In this document: positions 40,786-49,822 of the stretch, piece by piece
How positions within the stretch are numbered: the first letter of the stretch is position 1
How the letters are laid out: the number at the start of each line of letters is the position of its first letter
Assembly (NCBI GenBank): GCA_002342685.1
Contig: DDQN01000031.1
Span: forward strand, 1 to 57,430
Length of the DNA stretch: 57,430 bases
Reading direction: 5' to 3'
From: Vibrio sp. UBA2441
GTDB taxonomy: Bacteria; Pseudomonadota; Gammaproteobacteria; Enterobacterales; Vibrionaceae
The notes under the pieces: model-generated
What the model was told of the DNA's origin: nothing
What the model saw: the letters and a program-made list of their open reading frames with translations, nothing else
Database searches by the model: none
Position numbers and translations under genes: made by a program

Positions 40786-40876
40786 CGGTTCAAATAACAC
40801 TAGATACAGAATAAATAACTACTAAATAGTACTGAAAGTGGTACTCTTGTGCAAAATTTATATAGAGATAAAAACA

Positions 40877-41230
40877 ATGACTAATCTTACATCCGATATT
40901 CAGGAAAACCTTGAGTTATTTATCAAAGAGACCAAAGAAACTCAGGTAATCTGGGGGTTGCGTAACAGTGAAGAAGACTGGTTGGCGTGCGACTCTTCTG
41001 AGTTTGAAAATAGTGAAGTAATGCCATTTTGGTCAAATAAAAAAGACGCTGAAATTCACAATGTTGAAGAGTGGGCTGAATTTGAAGTTTGTGAGATCCC
41101 GCTAGATGTTTTTGTTGAAGACTGGTTAATTACTCTATCTGAAGACGGTGTTTTGGTTGGAATAAACTGGAATGCAGAGTTAGAAGGCAAAGAACTAGAG
41201 CCTTCAGATCTCGTTAAGTTGTATCTATAA
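40877..41230 (+). CDS. DUF2750 protein
   Basis: 117 residues from the ATG at 40877 (MTNLTSDIQENLELF), an acidic cytoplasmic protein with WGLRNSEEDWLACDS, MPFWSNKKDAE and FVEDWLITLSEDGVLVGINW. These fit the DUF2750 family. The frame extends 13 codons upstream without a ribosome binding site. Function unknown. Confidence 0.8.
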   Translation: MTNLTSDIQENLELFIKETKETQVIWGLRNSEEDWLACDSSEFENSEVMPFWSNKKDAEIHNVEEWAEFEVCEIPLDVFVEDWLITLSEDGVLVGINWNAELEGKELEPSDLVKLYL

Positions 41231-41591
41231 AATAAAGTACCGTTCAGTAGTTGAACGAGATTAACTAAGGTGATTATCAAAATGGCTCTGCATGTCAAAT
41301 GGATGAGCACCTTAGTTATAATTTACACTTCCCCTTAAATACTCCATACAATTGCTCGAAATACATCTGCCAATAATACTGCTGTACTTTTCTCTTTGTT
41401 TCCAGAATCTCATCAAAAGTTCAAGCCGTTTATAAAAACTTTGAAGATTCACAGCTACAATTACTCTATATACATTACAGCATGCTCTGAAAAACGGCTT
41501 ACCTGCGAACGATATAACCACACAAATTAATTATCACAGCAATTAAGGTGAGGCCCTGACTCTCCCACCTTAGTATCGTAAATATCGTAAA
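41231..41591. other. Intergenic stretch with two AAGGTG/CACCTT hairpins
   Basis: TAACTAAGGTG (41262-41272) pairs with CACCTTAGTTA (41308-41318), and TAAGGTG (41544-41550) pairs with CACCTTA (41566-41572). The stretch between them encodes, on the minus strand, a start-less 33-codon piece ending YFEQLYGVFKGKCKL that looks like a gene remnant. The hairpins lie where the DUF2750 and MATE transcripts converge. Confidence 0.45.
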
Positions 41592-42971
41592 TCATGCCGT
41601 AATGGTGAGGTTGTTAACCCAGGTTCGTTGCATATAACGGTGGAAACATAGTGCAAACTTCACCACCTCTTCGACCAGCATCAAGCCAAACACCCAAGCA
41701 AATGGCAGGTTAAATACAAAAGCACCAATAGACGTTAACGGAACTCCAACCATCCACATAGCGATAAAGTCCATTCTCAAACAGAACTGGTTCTCTCCAC
41801 CAGCCCTTAGTATTCCATTAATGATGACCATGTTAAGCATTCTCAGCCAGATAACCATGGCGAATAAGCTCAATGCAGGGGAAGCTAATACACGCAGTGC
41901 CGGAGTATCTAGGTTCAGCCATAAAATCACCTGATCTTTACCCAAAACAATGGCGACACTTACAACAACGCCAGTGGTCAATACAAACTTGATGAAAAAG
42001 CGGGTCATTGCGATGGCTTCTATAAAATCATCACGACCAAGGCTTTGGCCTAGTAATACCGAACAAGCGGTTGATATCCCGAAAAATGCGGAGTAACAAA
42101 GTAGCTCAAATGGGCCTAACATACTAAATACAGCAAGCTCAGTCGTCCCCATATGACCGAATATCATTTGGTAACTTAACGTACCCATTGCCCACAACAC
42201 CGCGCTATACATAGTTGGGATGGCTAGAGTTCTAAATGAACTCATAAGTTTTGCGCTGTAATCTAATTTAGGCGCAGAAAATAACCAATGTCGGCGACGA
42301 TACAAAATGAAGACAAACATGGCGACTTGCAGGGCTCTGGAGATACTTGTGGCCAAAGCTGCACCAGCAACGCCCATTGCAGGAATGCCAAAACCGCCAT
42401 TAATGAATAAGTAATTGAGTGCAATATTGATAGCTATTGTAATGGCCGCCAACATCATTGGCAGCAAGGCATTACCACTTGAGCGCAAGCTAGACTCAAT
42501 GACAATAATAAAATGGGTCAGCAATAACACAGGCAAAGCGTGCCACAAATACTGTGATCCTAGATCTATAACGTTAACATCTGTCGTTTGCAATAACATT
42601 ATCGTACTAGAGAAAAACGTAATAAATATCGTAGCGGGAACAATAAGCTTGGCACCATATTTAAGTGCCATGATGGTAACTGACCTAGCCGATGCACGGT
42701 CATTTTTTCCCCAGTATTGTGCTACTAAAATACCATTAGCAGAACCGACACCCGCCGTTATCATGATAGCCACAAACAGCCATTTTGAGGCAATTCCCAC
42801 AGCAGCAGTTGCTTCCATACCAATATTACTCACCATTAAAACATCAGCAAGTGATAAAACAGCGACCAATGCGCTTTGAATTGCTACCGGGAACGCAAGC
42901 TTAGCCATTGTAGACATCATGTTGCTTGGTAATGAAGTAGCGTGGGTTTGGGGTGTCATGGTATGGTTCAT
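41592..42971 (-). CDS. MATE-family multidrug efflux protein
   Basis: Start chosen at the ATG 42971 (MNHTMTPQTHATSLPS, 459 residues), because GAGGA lies seven bases ahead. 12 membrane helices in two related halves (LAFPVAIQSALVAVLSLADV and LAIPTMYSAVLWAMGTLSYQ). Family members export cationic compounds with Na+ or H+. The divergent AraC-type gene begins 53 bp away and is the obvious candidate regulator. Confidence 0.9.
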   Translation of the reverse strand: MNHTMTPQTHATSLPSNMMSTMAKLAFPVAIQSALVAVLSLADVLMVSNIGMEATAAVGIASKWLFVAIMITAGVGSANGILVAQYWGKNDRASARSVTIMALKYGAKLIVPATIFITFFSSTIMLLQTTDVNVIDLGSQYLWHALPVLLLTHFIIVIESSLRSSGNALLPMMLAAITIAINIALNYLFINGGFGIPAMGVAGAALATSISRALQVAMFVFILYRRRHWLFSAPKLDYSAKLMSSFRTLAIPTMYSAVLWAMGTLSYQMIFGHMGTTELAVFSMLGPFELLCYSAFFGISTACSVLLGQSLGRDDFIEAIAMTRFFIKFVLTTGVVVSVAIVLGKDQVILWLNLDTPALRVLASPALSLFAMVIWLRMLNMVIINGILRAGGENQFCLRMDFIAMWMVGVPLTSIGAFVFNLPFAWVFGLMLVEEVVKFALCFHRYMQRTWVNNLTITA

Positions 42972-43023
42972 AATTATTCCTCGTTCTAGGAAAGGAATAT
43001 ACCGTTCTATAGGAAAATAAAAC

Positions 43024-43914
43024 ATGTTAGAAAGAAGCCAAAACCTGTTTGAATCCGTCATTGATCATGATCACACTAAAAATACTTGGAAGGACAAAGT
43101 TTTTCTCTCTGATCAATGTAGAGAACGATTTTTAGGCATATCTGAGATACCAGAATTTAAGTCAATGGACTTTTTTTTGGGAGGTATGGCAGACCTTGTT
43201 GATGGATATATTGTTGAAAGGGAATCTGTCACCGTTCACACTCTATTATTTACCCTCAAAGGTGAAGGTTTACTCACTCTCGCCCATCAACGGCAAAGCA
43301 TACCTGCTAACTCTTTAGTTATATTACCCGCAGACATGCCGTTTCGCTTTGAACTGGGTGAAAATAACAACAAATGGAAAATGGTGTGGTTGCTGCTTTC
43401 TCCACATAAAAAATGGGACTCTGTGATAGAAAGCGGCCAACGTGTAATTCCCTTCCATGAATGTGAGCAAGTTTGGTCTTTGATGAGCCTACTGCACCAT
43501 GAAATTGGGGGACGATCAAGTTACCGTAAATTGCTTAGTAGCGAAATTTCAAGATTAATCAATCAAGTAGATGCATCCCCCTCTAACTCATCAATGCGAG
43601 TGCAGAGTGTATGGAATTTGATCGAATCACAATTGCATTTGTCCTGGACCGTTAATCAGATAGCCAAGCAGTGTTTTTTAAGCGAGGAACAACTGAATAG
43701 GCTGTCAAAAGCGCTGTATGAACAGACACCTCAAGAACGCTTAATCCACCTGCGCATGGAAAAAGCGAGTGAATTACTACACCATCAGGAATGGAGTATC
43801 GGCATGATAGCCCAACGCCTCGGTTACAAAGACCCCTACGCCTTCAGCCATCGTTTCAAACGCCACTTTGGCGTATCCCCAAGGGCGTATCGAAAACAAT
43901 TTATGAACAGGTAA
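43024..43914 (+). CDS. AraC-family transcriptional regulator
   Basis: 296 residues. An N-terminal cupin-like ligand domain (FTLKGEGLLTLAHQRQSIPA, LVILPADMPFRFELG) is followed by a C-terminal pair of helix-turn-helix units. The first has WTVNQIAKQCFLSEEQLNRL; the second has WSIGMIAQRLGYKDPYAFSH and RFKRHFGVSPRAYRKQF. It is divergent from the MATE gene and probably controls it. Confidence 0.92.
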   Translation: MLERSQNLFESVIDHDHTKNTWKDKVFLSDQCRERFLGISEIPEFKSMDFFLGGMADLVDGYIVERESVTVHTLLFTLKGEGLLTLAHQRQSIPANSLVILPADMPFRFELGENNNKWKMVWLLLSPHKKWDSVIESGQRVIPFHECEQVWSLMSLLHHEIGGRSSYRKLLSSEISRLINQVDASPSNSSMRVQSVWNLIESQLHLSWTVNQIAKQCFLSEEQLNRLSKALYEQTPQERLIHLRMEKASELLHHQEWSIGMIAQRLGYKDPYAFSHRFKRHFGVSPRAYRKQFMNR

Positions 43915-43991
43915 TTCGGAAAAATAACACTTACTAAATCAAAATGTTATTTGTTATATCATCATCCATAAATCATATATAGAGAAACTCC

Positions 43992-44162
43992 ATGTCAAAA
44001 AAAGTCGTCCAGTTTGAATACGAAAAAGAAACAAAAAACAGTGTCCGTTATAAGGAAGTTCCTGATGAAGGAACTGCGCCAATAATCGGCTCATTGTATG
44101 TTCAAAAATGGTTTGCTGGTAACAGTAAATCTATTGAGATTACCATTGAGAAAAAAGACTAG
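43992..44162 (+). CDS. Small conserved protein (56 aa), unknown
   Basis: Begins MSKKVVQFEYEKETKNSVRY and ends SKSIEITIEKKD. The pattern of alternating charged and hydrophobic residues suggests a beta-rich small protein. GAGAAACTCC precedes the ATG as a weak ribosome binding site. A terminator follows directly. I recall similar unnamed proteins in gammaproteobacteria. Confidence 0.7.
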   Translation: MSKKVVQFEYEKETKNSVRYKEVPDEGTAPIIGSLYVQKWFAGNSKSIEITIEKKD

Positions 44163-44167
44163 CTTCC

Positions 44168-44194
44168 GCTAACAGAGCACTTGTCTCTGTTAGC
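44168..44194. terminator. Hairpin after the 56-aa gene
   Basis: GCTAACAGAG and CTCTGTTAGC form a perfect 10-bp stem with a 7-base loop, 5 bases beyond the stop. queC converges from the other side. Confidence 0.7.
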
Positions 44195-44243
44195 GATTCA
44201 TTCAAGTATCAGCTTATTATACGGTTGTGGGCTAAAAACGCAT

Positions 44244-44930
44244 TTACTGGCTTTTTTCTAGCAATGACAGCGTAATACTCTCTTTATTATCCAGATATTC
44301 GTCTAAACCTTCTTTACGAAGAAGACATGACGGACAGTCACCACACCCATCACCGATAATACCGTTATAACAGGTGAGCGTATTTTCTCTCACTAACGTT
44401 AGCGCGTCGTATTTGTCCGCAAGGGCCCATGTTTCTGCTTTGTTTAACCACATCAGCGGCGTTTGGATATCCAGCTCTTTATCCATCCCCTTCACTAAGG
44501 CGTCATTCATAGATTTAACAAACTCATCGCGGCAATCTGGATAGCCGGAAAAATCGGTTTCACAAACACCGGTAATCAGCGTATTCGCACCAATTTGATA
44601 CGCATAGATACCCGCAAGGGTTAAAAACAGAATGTTTCTTCCCGGAACAAAAGAGTTCGGAAGGCCCTTTTCGTTCAGCTCATGGGATACAGGGATATCG
44701 TCGCGAGTTAACGAACTGATCGCCAGTTCATTAAGTAAGCCTACATCCAATACTTTGTGATTGGTAATACCCAGATCCTTGGCAAGTTTCTGAGCTACTT
44801 CAATTTCTAGTTTATGCCTCTGCCCATAATCGAAGGTGATGGCATGAACCTCATCGAACTCACCTAATGCCTTCACCAGACACGTGGTGGAATCTTGTCC
44901 CCCACTAAAGACTACAACTGCTTTATTCAT
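44244..44930 (-). CDS. queC: 7-cyano-7-deazaguanine synthase QueC
   Basis: Makes preQ0, precursor of queuosine, from carboxydeazaguanine, ammonia and ATP. 228 residues: PP-loop VVFSGGQDSTTCLV, GRNILFLTLAG, CETDFSGYPDCR, and zinc ligands in LTCYNGIIGDGCGDCPSCLLR. It stands alone. I looked for a preQ1 riboswitch in the 130 bases upstream and saw none. Confidence 0.97.
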   Translation of the reverse strand: MNKAVVVFSGGQDSTTCLVKALGEFDEVHAITFDYGQRHKLEIEVAQKLAKDLGITNHKVLDVGLLNELAISSLTRDDIPVSHELNEKGLPNSFVPGRNILFLTLAGIYAYQIGANTLITGVCETDFSGYPDCRDEFVKSMNDALVKGMDKELDIQTPLMWLNKAETWALADKYDALTLVRENTLTCYNGIIGDGCGDCPSCLLRKEGLDEYLDNKESITLSLLEKSQ

Positions 44931-45066
44931 AATGACTACCTCTACCCGTTTGGCGAGACATTAATTCACATTCAATTATTGGTCAATCGGAAGTTTTGCT
45001 GGTTATCCGGCAAAAAACAACATACTCTAAACTTCTTTATTTGTTTCAGTCAGTTAGGTTTACAGT

Positions 45067-45873
45067 ATGTATAAGTTGGTTGCGCTTGATATGGATGGTA
45101 CTTTGCTTACCAATAACAAAGAGGTTAGCGAAAGAAATAGACAAGCTATTGCGAAGGCTCAGTCGATGGGCGTCACTATTGTTCTTGCGTCAGGCAGACC
45201 CCTGCAAGGAATGAAACCGATAGCTGACTCACTAAATATAACCTCCAGCAATGACTTTATTGTGTGCTTCAATGGTTCGCGAGTTCATCGTGCTTCGGAT
45301 GATAAAATTGTACGCCAGCATATTATGACAGGTAAAGATGCCAAACGAATCGCGGGCCTGGCACGCGAACTGAATGTACATCACCATGCGTTTAGTACCG
45401 ACAAAGGCTTGATTACACCTAAAAACAACCCGTTTACAGGCCGTGAGGCCATTGTTAATGGGGTTAAAATTAATGAATTCGACTTCGATATGCTTGAAGA
45501 TGACGAAGGCATAATTAAAACCATGTTTGCGGATGCTGAAGAGGTTATCGACGATATTATATTGAAAGTACCAAAAGCCTACTTTGACGATTTCACCCTG
45601 GTAAGAAGCGCCTCCATTTTCTATGAGTTCCTAAATAAGCAAAGTAACAAAGGCTTAGCGGTAGAAAGCGTAGCAAACCAACTTGGTATAAAAGCCAACG
45701 AAGTGATCTGCATGGGTGATGCGCAAAACGATCACCATATGATTAAATACGCGGGTTTAGGTGTTGCGATGGGCAATGCAACCGAGGACACCAAGGCCAT
45801 TGCAGATTACATTACCGATAGCAATAATGACTCTGGTGTGGCCAAGGTTATCGAAGAATTTATTCTGAGTTAA
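45067..45873 (+). CDS. yidA: HAD-family sugar phosphatase of the YidA/Cof type
   Basis: 268 residues. Motif I with nucleophile LDMDGTLL, motif II VLASGRP, Lys in motif III region, and motif IV GDAQNDHHMI. Cof-type cap domain in the middle. YidA dephosphorylates sugar phosphates in E. coli. The close match at both ends supports the name, but paralogues are many. Confidence 0.85.
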   Translation: MYKLVALDMDGTLLTNNKEVSERNRQAIAKAQSMGVTIVLASGRPLQGMKPIADSLNITSSNDFIVCFNGSRVHRASDDKIVRQHIMTGKDAKRIAGLARELNVHHHAFSTDKGLITPKNNPFTGREAIVNGVKINEFDFDMLEDDEGIIKTMFADAEEVIDDIILKVPKAYFDDFTLVRSASIFYEFLNKQSNKGLAVESVANQLGIKANEVICMGDAQNDHHMIKYAGLGVAMGNATEDTKAIADYITDSNNDSGVAKVIEEFILS

Positions 45874-45882
45874 CTTTTCAGA

Positions 45883-47331
45883 TTAGTTTGCGTTAATATC
45901 CCGCTCACTTGGTGGGATATTAGCAAAATGCAAATGCAGTGTACCAATCACCATAACCAAGGGAATATAAACAAGGTCCACCAGCAGGCTATACACTGGG
46001 CTAAATGAAACAATATCCGCCATAAAGTTAAATACTACACCCAGTATTACCACCAACAACATGTTCACTGACAATACCCGTTTTGAGGGTATTCTCGTCT
46101 TATCGTTTTTAATAAATGAAATCATCATTGCCAATGAGAAAAATGACACCGTTAAATTATTAATATAACTTGAATAAGAAACATAAGTGACCAAACTGGT
46201 GCATAAAGCGAGTACAAACCAGAATATAGGCTTATCTAACAAGTTTCGAACTCTGTTTGGTGCATTCCTATCTATTCGGATGAAGTTCCAGCCCAGAAGT
46301 CCCCCTAAGGCCCCACCGACAAACATGCTGATTAAATACTGACTTCCTAGATATAATTCAGAAAATAAAAATACAATACCAATAACTGTTACAAAATAGA
46401 CTAACCAGGTTACTGAATATCCTTGATTTTTTGTCTGGCGAATAACAATGGTAGATAAACAAGCCATCAATACCGCCGGAATATCGGGAAATGAAAAACC
46501 ATACGCCTCACCAAGCCTTATCTGAGGCAAGTATTCAAAGGGACGAGGCAGAGCAAACCCAATTTGAATGATGTAAGCCACTAAACCAGAAACTCCAGCC
46601 AGCAAAAAGGCTTTTAAAGCAAAACGACCACCAAAAATCAAAACCAAATAGGTAAATACTAAAGTGATAAACAGTTTGCTGGAGATTTGTTCGCCTACCT
46701 TGGCAATACTGTTAACCACAACTCGACTATTTTCAGACAATGCATTAACCCAACTCTGTAACGACGTTATCAGGGATATTTCAATTCTTTGCAGTGATGA
46801 AGCTAAATTGAGCATATTAGACACATTCTGAACAGGCTGGTCTTTAGCTAACGTATAAAGGCCTCTAATTAAGGGCCACTGTAATGGATATCGGTACTCC
46901 TTGTCAGAAACATGAGATGGATAGATAAGATGAGCGCGTTTTACTTCTATTGAATAATGCGGGGCAAACCAAACTGGAATCGGTTTTCTTTGTTTGGCGT
47001 CTTGAAAGTCAAAAGCAATGATCGTTGAATCAACGATGCAGTCATAAATATAAGCAGTATGTGTTTTACCGAGTTTATTTCTAACGGATACAGAAAGTCC
47101 GGTTTCTTCCCAGGTTTCTCTTTGAGCGGTTAGTCTGGGATCTTCTCCGGTTTCAATCGCGCCCCCGGGCAGGGATAATTTTCCCGTAATAACCTCTTCA
47201 ACCAGCAACAGTTGGTTATCTACACGAATAAGACACAACGCACCATTAATGAAGTCACTCTCTTTACTGTGAACCGAAGCAGAGAACAAGGCAACAATTA
47301 CAAAGCTAATAAGCGCTCGAATCACCCTCAT
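45883..47331 (-). CDS. NUDIX hydrolase fused to a degenerate PAP2-type membrane domain
   Basis: 482 residues. A signal peptide or anchor (RALISFVIVALFSASVHS) is followed by a NUDIX domain with a complete Nudix box GGAIETGEDPRLTAQRETWE, then ETGL. After a linker comes a membrane region related to PAP2 phosphatases (IGFALPRPFEYLPQIRLGEA, YGFSFPDIPAVL, FSELYLGSQYLISMFVGG). The PAP2 catalytic residues are missing: PSGH is PDIP, and the SR...H segment is SE...Q. Two helices beyond the PAP2 fold follow. The NUDIX half, outside the inner membrane if exported, may still act. The gene overlaps the GNAT gene by 4 bases. Confidence 0.85.
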   Translation of the reverse strand: MRVIRALISFVIVALFSASVHSKESDFINGALCLIRVDNQLLLVEEVITGKLSLPGGAIETGEDPRLTAQRETWEETGLSVSVRNKLGKTHTAYIYDCIVDSTIIAFDFQDAKQRKPIPVWFAPHYSIEVKRAHLIYPSHVSDKEYRYPLQWPLIRGLYTLAKDQPVQNVSNMLNLASSLQRIEISLITSLQSWVNALSENSRVVVNSIAKVGEQISSKLFITLVFTYLVLIFGGRFALKAFLLAGVSGLVAYIIQIGFALPRPFEYLPQIRLGEAYGFSFPDIPAVLMACLSTIVIRQTKNQGYSVTWLVYFVTVIGIVFLFSELYLGSQYLISMFVGGALGGLLGWNFIRIDRNAPNRVRNLLDKPIFWFVLALCTSLVTYVSYSSYINNLTVSFFSLAMMISFIKNDKTRIPSKRVLSVNMLLVVILGVVFNFMADIVSFSPVYSLLVDLVYIPLVMVIGTLHLHFANIPPSERDINAN

Positions 47332-47798
47332 AGCTCTTTACAAAGCCAATGAATATGATGGTTGAAACCCGCATTTTGATAAAACGAAATGGCGGATTGA
47401 TTGAAATTCCAAACCTCTACAAATATTCGTTTAACGCCAAAATCTTCAAACATATCTTCTAGCTTACTCATTAGCTCAGAAGCAACTTTGGTTTTTCTTT
47501 TTTCTGGCAGAATGTAAAGCTCATCCACACTTCCCATTAATACCGGTTTACTTATTATCGATACAAGCTCACAAAAATGACCTGTTATAAAACCGATAAT
47601 CCGCTCGTCTTCAACAGCAACATAAACAAGACACTCTGGGTTGTCTAAATAGCTGGCAATGCTCTTTACTTGCTCTATCTCAAGGGCGGATTTAATGTGC
47701 TTCGGTTGCTCTACGTGATGGTAATCGTGGAGTTTAAACATTAATTGGTTTAATGATTCCAAGTCATCGATGTGAGCTAAACGTATTTTAATAGACAA
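47328..47798 (-). CDS. GNAT-family N-acetyltransferase
   Basis: 156 residues with the acetyl-CoA site region LYILPEKRKTKVASELMSKL and the end motif VEVWNFNQSAISFYQNAGF. It overlaps the NUDIX-PAP2 gene by 4 bases (ATGA), so the two are probably co-translated. Substrate unknown. Confidence 0.85.
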   Translation of the reverse strand: MSIKIRLAHIDDLESLNQLMFKLHDYHHVEQPKHIKSALEIEQVKSIASYLDNPECLVYVAVEDERIIGFITGHFCELVSIISKPVLMGSVDELYILPEKRKTKVASELMSKLEDMFEDFGVKRIFVEVWNFNQSAISFYQNAGFNHHIHWLCKEL

Positions 47799-47870
47799 AG
47801 CCTGAGCCTAAATAGTTAATTTATGGCGTAATTATAGGCGCTAACTTACTTAAGTTAAATTAAATGATGA

Positions 47871-47903
47871 AACAATAACGCCAGATATGCTGGCGTTATT
47901 GTT
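47871..47903 (-). terminator. Terminator after the prp operon
   Basis: AACAATAACGCCAG and CTGGCGTTATTGTT form a perfect 14-bp stem with a 5-base loop, 18 bases beyond the prpE stop. It is one of the strongest hairpins in the window and can work in both directions. Confidence 0.85.
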
Positions 47904-47921
47904 GCTGATTAAACGTAACCG

Positions 47922-49799
47922 TTAAAGGTGTAATACTCTTTCGATTTCGTTCAGACTGGACGGGTCATCAATGGTCGACGGAACGGTATAAGCCTCTCCA
48001 TCGGCGATCTGACGAATAATACGGCGCAAAATTTTACCCGAACGGGTTTTAGGTAAACGATCCACGACCAATGCGTGCTTAAAGCAGGCTACCGCACCAA
48101 TTTCGGTTCTCACCTTTCCGACAAGTTCCCCCTCAAGGGCTAACTCATCGACTTTCACACCATCTTTTAATACCACTAACCCTAACGGTAACTGGCCTTT
48201 AAGTTCATCATGAATTCCGACTACCGCACATTCAGCGACTGCTGGGTGCCCACCGACAATCTCTTCCATCTCGCCCGTTGACAAACGATGCCCCGCTACA
48301 TTGATGACATCATCAATTCGTCCCATAATGAACAGATAACCGTCTTCATCAAAGTATCCACCATCCCCCGATACATAATATCCGGGGAACTGGCTAAGAT
48401 AACCTGATTCAAACCTGTCATGATTACGCCACACGGTCGGTAACGTACCCGGAGGCAATGGCCGTTTCAGCGCCACAAAACCTTGCTGATTTGCTTCTAC
48501 CGTCTCGCCAATCTCGTTCAAAACCGAGACTTGATAACCGGGGATCGGTTTAGTTGAAGACCCTGCTTTGACTTTCATCATTTCAACGCCGGTTGGATTA
48601 CCTGCAATCGCCCAACCGGTTTCTGTTTGCCACCAGTGATCAATGACTGGCTTATCTGTTTTTTCTTCAACCCAGTCTAACGTCGGTGGATCTAAACGCT
48701 CTCCTGCCATAAAGATGGTTTTCAGTTTAGATAAGTCATATTTATTGAGCAGTTCACCATTAGGGTCTTCTTTCTTGATTGCTCTAAATGCGGTGGGGGC
48801 AGAAAACAGTGCTGTCACATTATATTCATCACAGACCCGCCAAAAGGCACCGGGATCCGGAGTTCTTACCGGCTTGCCCTCATACAATATTGACGTACAG
48901 CCATGAATTAATGGCGCATAAACAATATAAGAGTGACCGACAACCCAACCCACATCAGAAGCAGCCCAAAAAATATCATCTTGCTCGATATTGTAGATAG
49001 TTTTCATGCTGTACTTCATTGCTACCGCATGTCCGCCGTTATCGCGAACCACCCCTTTAGGCTTTCCAGTGGTTCCTGATGTATACAATATATACAGAGG
49101 ATCCGTTGATTTAACCGCAACACAATCATGTGGCTTCGCGGTTTCCATCCCTTTTATCCAATCAATATCGCGCTCTTGGTTTAGCTCAGCTGGCAACTGT
49201 TTCCTTTGAAAAACGAGGACTTTTTCCGGCTTCCAACGGCTATCCATAATAGCTTTATCAACCAACGGTTTGTATGGGATCACTTTGCTTATCTCAACGC
49301 CGCAGGATGCAGTCATAATTACTTTTGGCTCTGCATCTTCTATACGCACTGCTAATTCATTTGGCGCAAAGCCACCAAAAACCACCGAGTGTATGGCGCC
49401 AAGCCGAGCGCAAGCAAGCATCGCCATCGCGGCCTCTGGAATCATGGGCATGTAAATGACGACACGGTCTCCCTTCACTACGCCCTGCTGAGCAAGCATA
49501 CCAGCCACTTTTGCAACTTGGTCACGTAATTGCTCGTAGGTATATTGACGCTTAGTTAGCGTCACTGGTGAATCATAAATAAGTGCAATTTGGGAACCAC
49601 GGCCTTGTTTTACATGATAGTCCAATGCCAACCAGCAGGTGTTTAGTTCTCCATCGGCAAACCAACGTTCTATACCATGCTCATCATTTTCTAGTATGGT
49701 CTGCGGAAACTTGAACCATGATATTTGTTCAGCCTGTTGTCGCCAAAACTGTTCAGGTTGTTCTTTTGCAAATTGATATTCTTTTTCATAGGCAGACAT
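47922..49799 (-). CDS. prpE: Propionyl-CoA synthetase PrpE
   Basis: Activates propionate with ATP and CoA. Start chosen at ATG 49799 (MSAYEKEYQFAKEQPEQFW, 625 residues) with GGAGGG ahead. Acyl-adenylate motif LYTSGTTGKPKGVV, WWQTETGWAI, YVSGDGGYFDEDGYLFIMGR and the acylatable lysine in PKTRSGKILRR. Last gene of the operon. The lysine is the residue that sirtuins deacylate in this family; cobB lies in the window. Confidence 0.95.
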   Translation of the reverse strand: MSAYEKEYQFAKEQPEQFWRQQAEQISWFKFPQTILENDEHGIERWFADGELNTCWLALDYHVKQGRGSQIALIYDSPVTLTKRQYTYEQLRDQVAKVAGMLAQQGVVKGDRVVIYMPMIPEAAMAMLACARLGAIHSVVFGGFAPNELAVRIEDAEPKVIMTASCGVEISKVIPYKPLVDKAIMDSRWKPEKVLVFQRKQLPAELNQERDIDWIKGMETAKPHDCVAVKSTDPLYILYTSGTTGKPKGVVRDNGGHAVAMKYSMKTIYNIEQDDIFWAASDVGWVVGHSYIVYAPLIHGCTSILYEGKPVRTPDPGAFWRVCDEYNVTALFSAPTAFRAIKKEDPNGELLNKYDLSKLKTIFMAGERLDPPTLDWVEEKTDKPVIDHWWQTETGWAIAGNPTGVEMMKVKAGSSTKPIPGYQVSVLNEIGETVEANQQGFVALKRPLPPGTLPTVWRNHDRFESGYLSQFPGYYVSGDGGYFDEDGYLFIMGRIDDVINVAGHRLSTGEMEEIVGGHPAVAECAVVGIHDELKGQLPLGLVVLKDGVKVDELALEGELVGKVRTEIGAVACFKHALVVDRLPKTRSGKILRRIIRQIADGEAYTVPSTIDDPSSLNEIERVLHL

Positions 49800-49822
49800 T
49801 GTGCGCCCTCCAGTATGATTTA

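Noticed and set aside
41312..41521. 69-codon minus-strand frame in the intergenic region
   Set aside because: No ribosome binding site and no recognisable features; another frame in the same place looks more protein-like but lacks a start.
44931..45066. preQ1 riboswitch upstream of queC
   Set aside because: The leader shows no matching aptamer sequence pattern.
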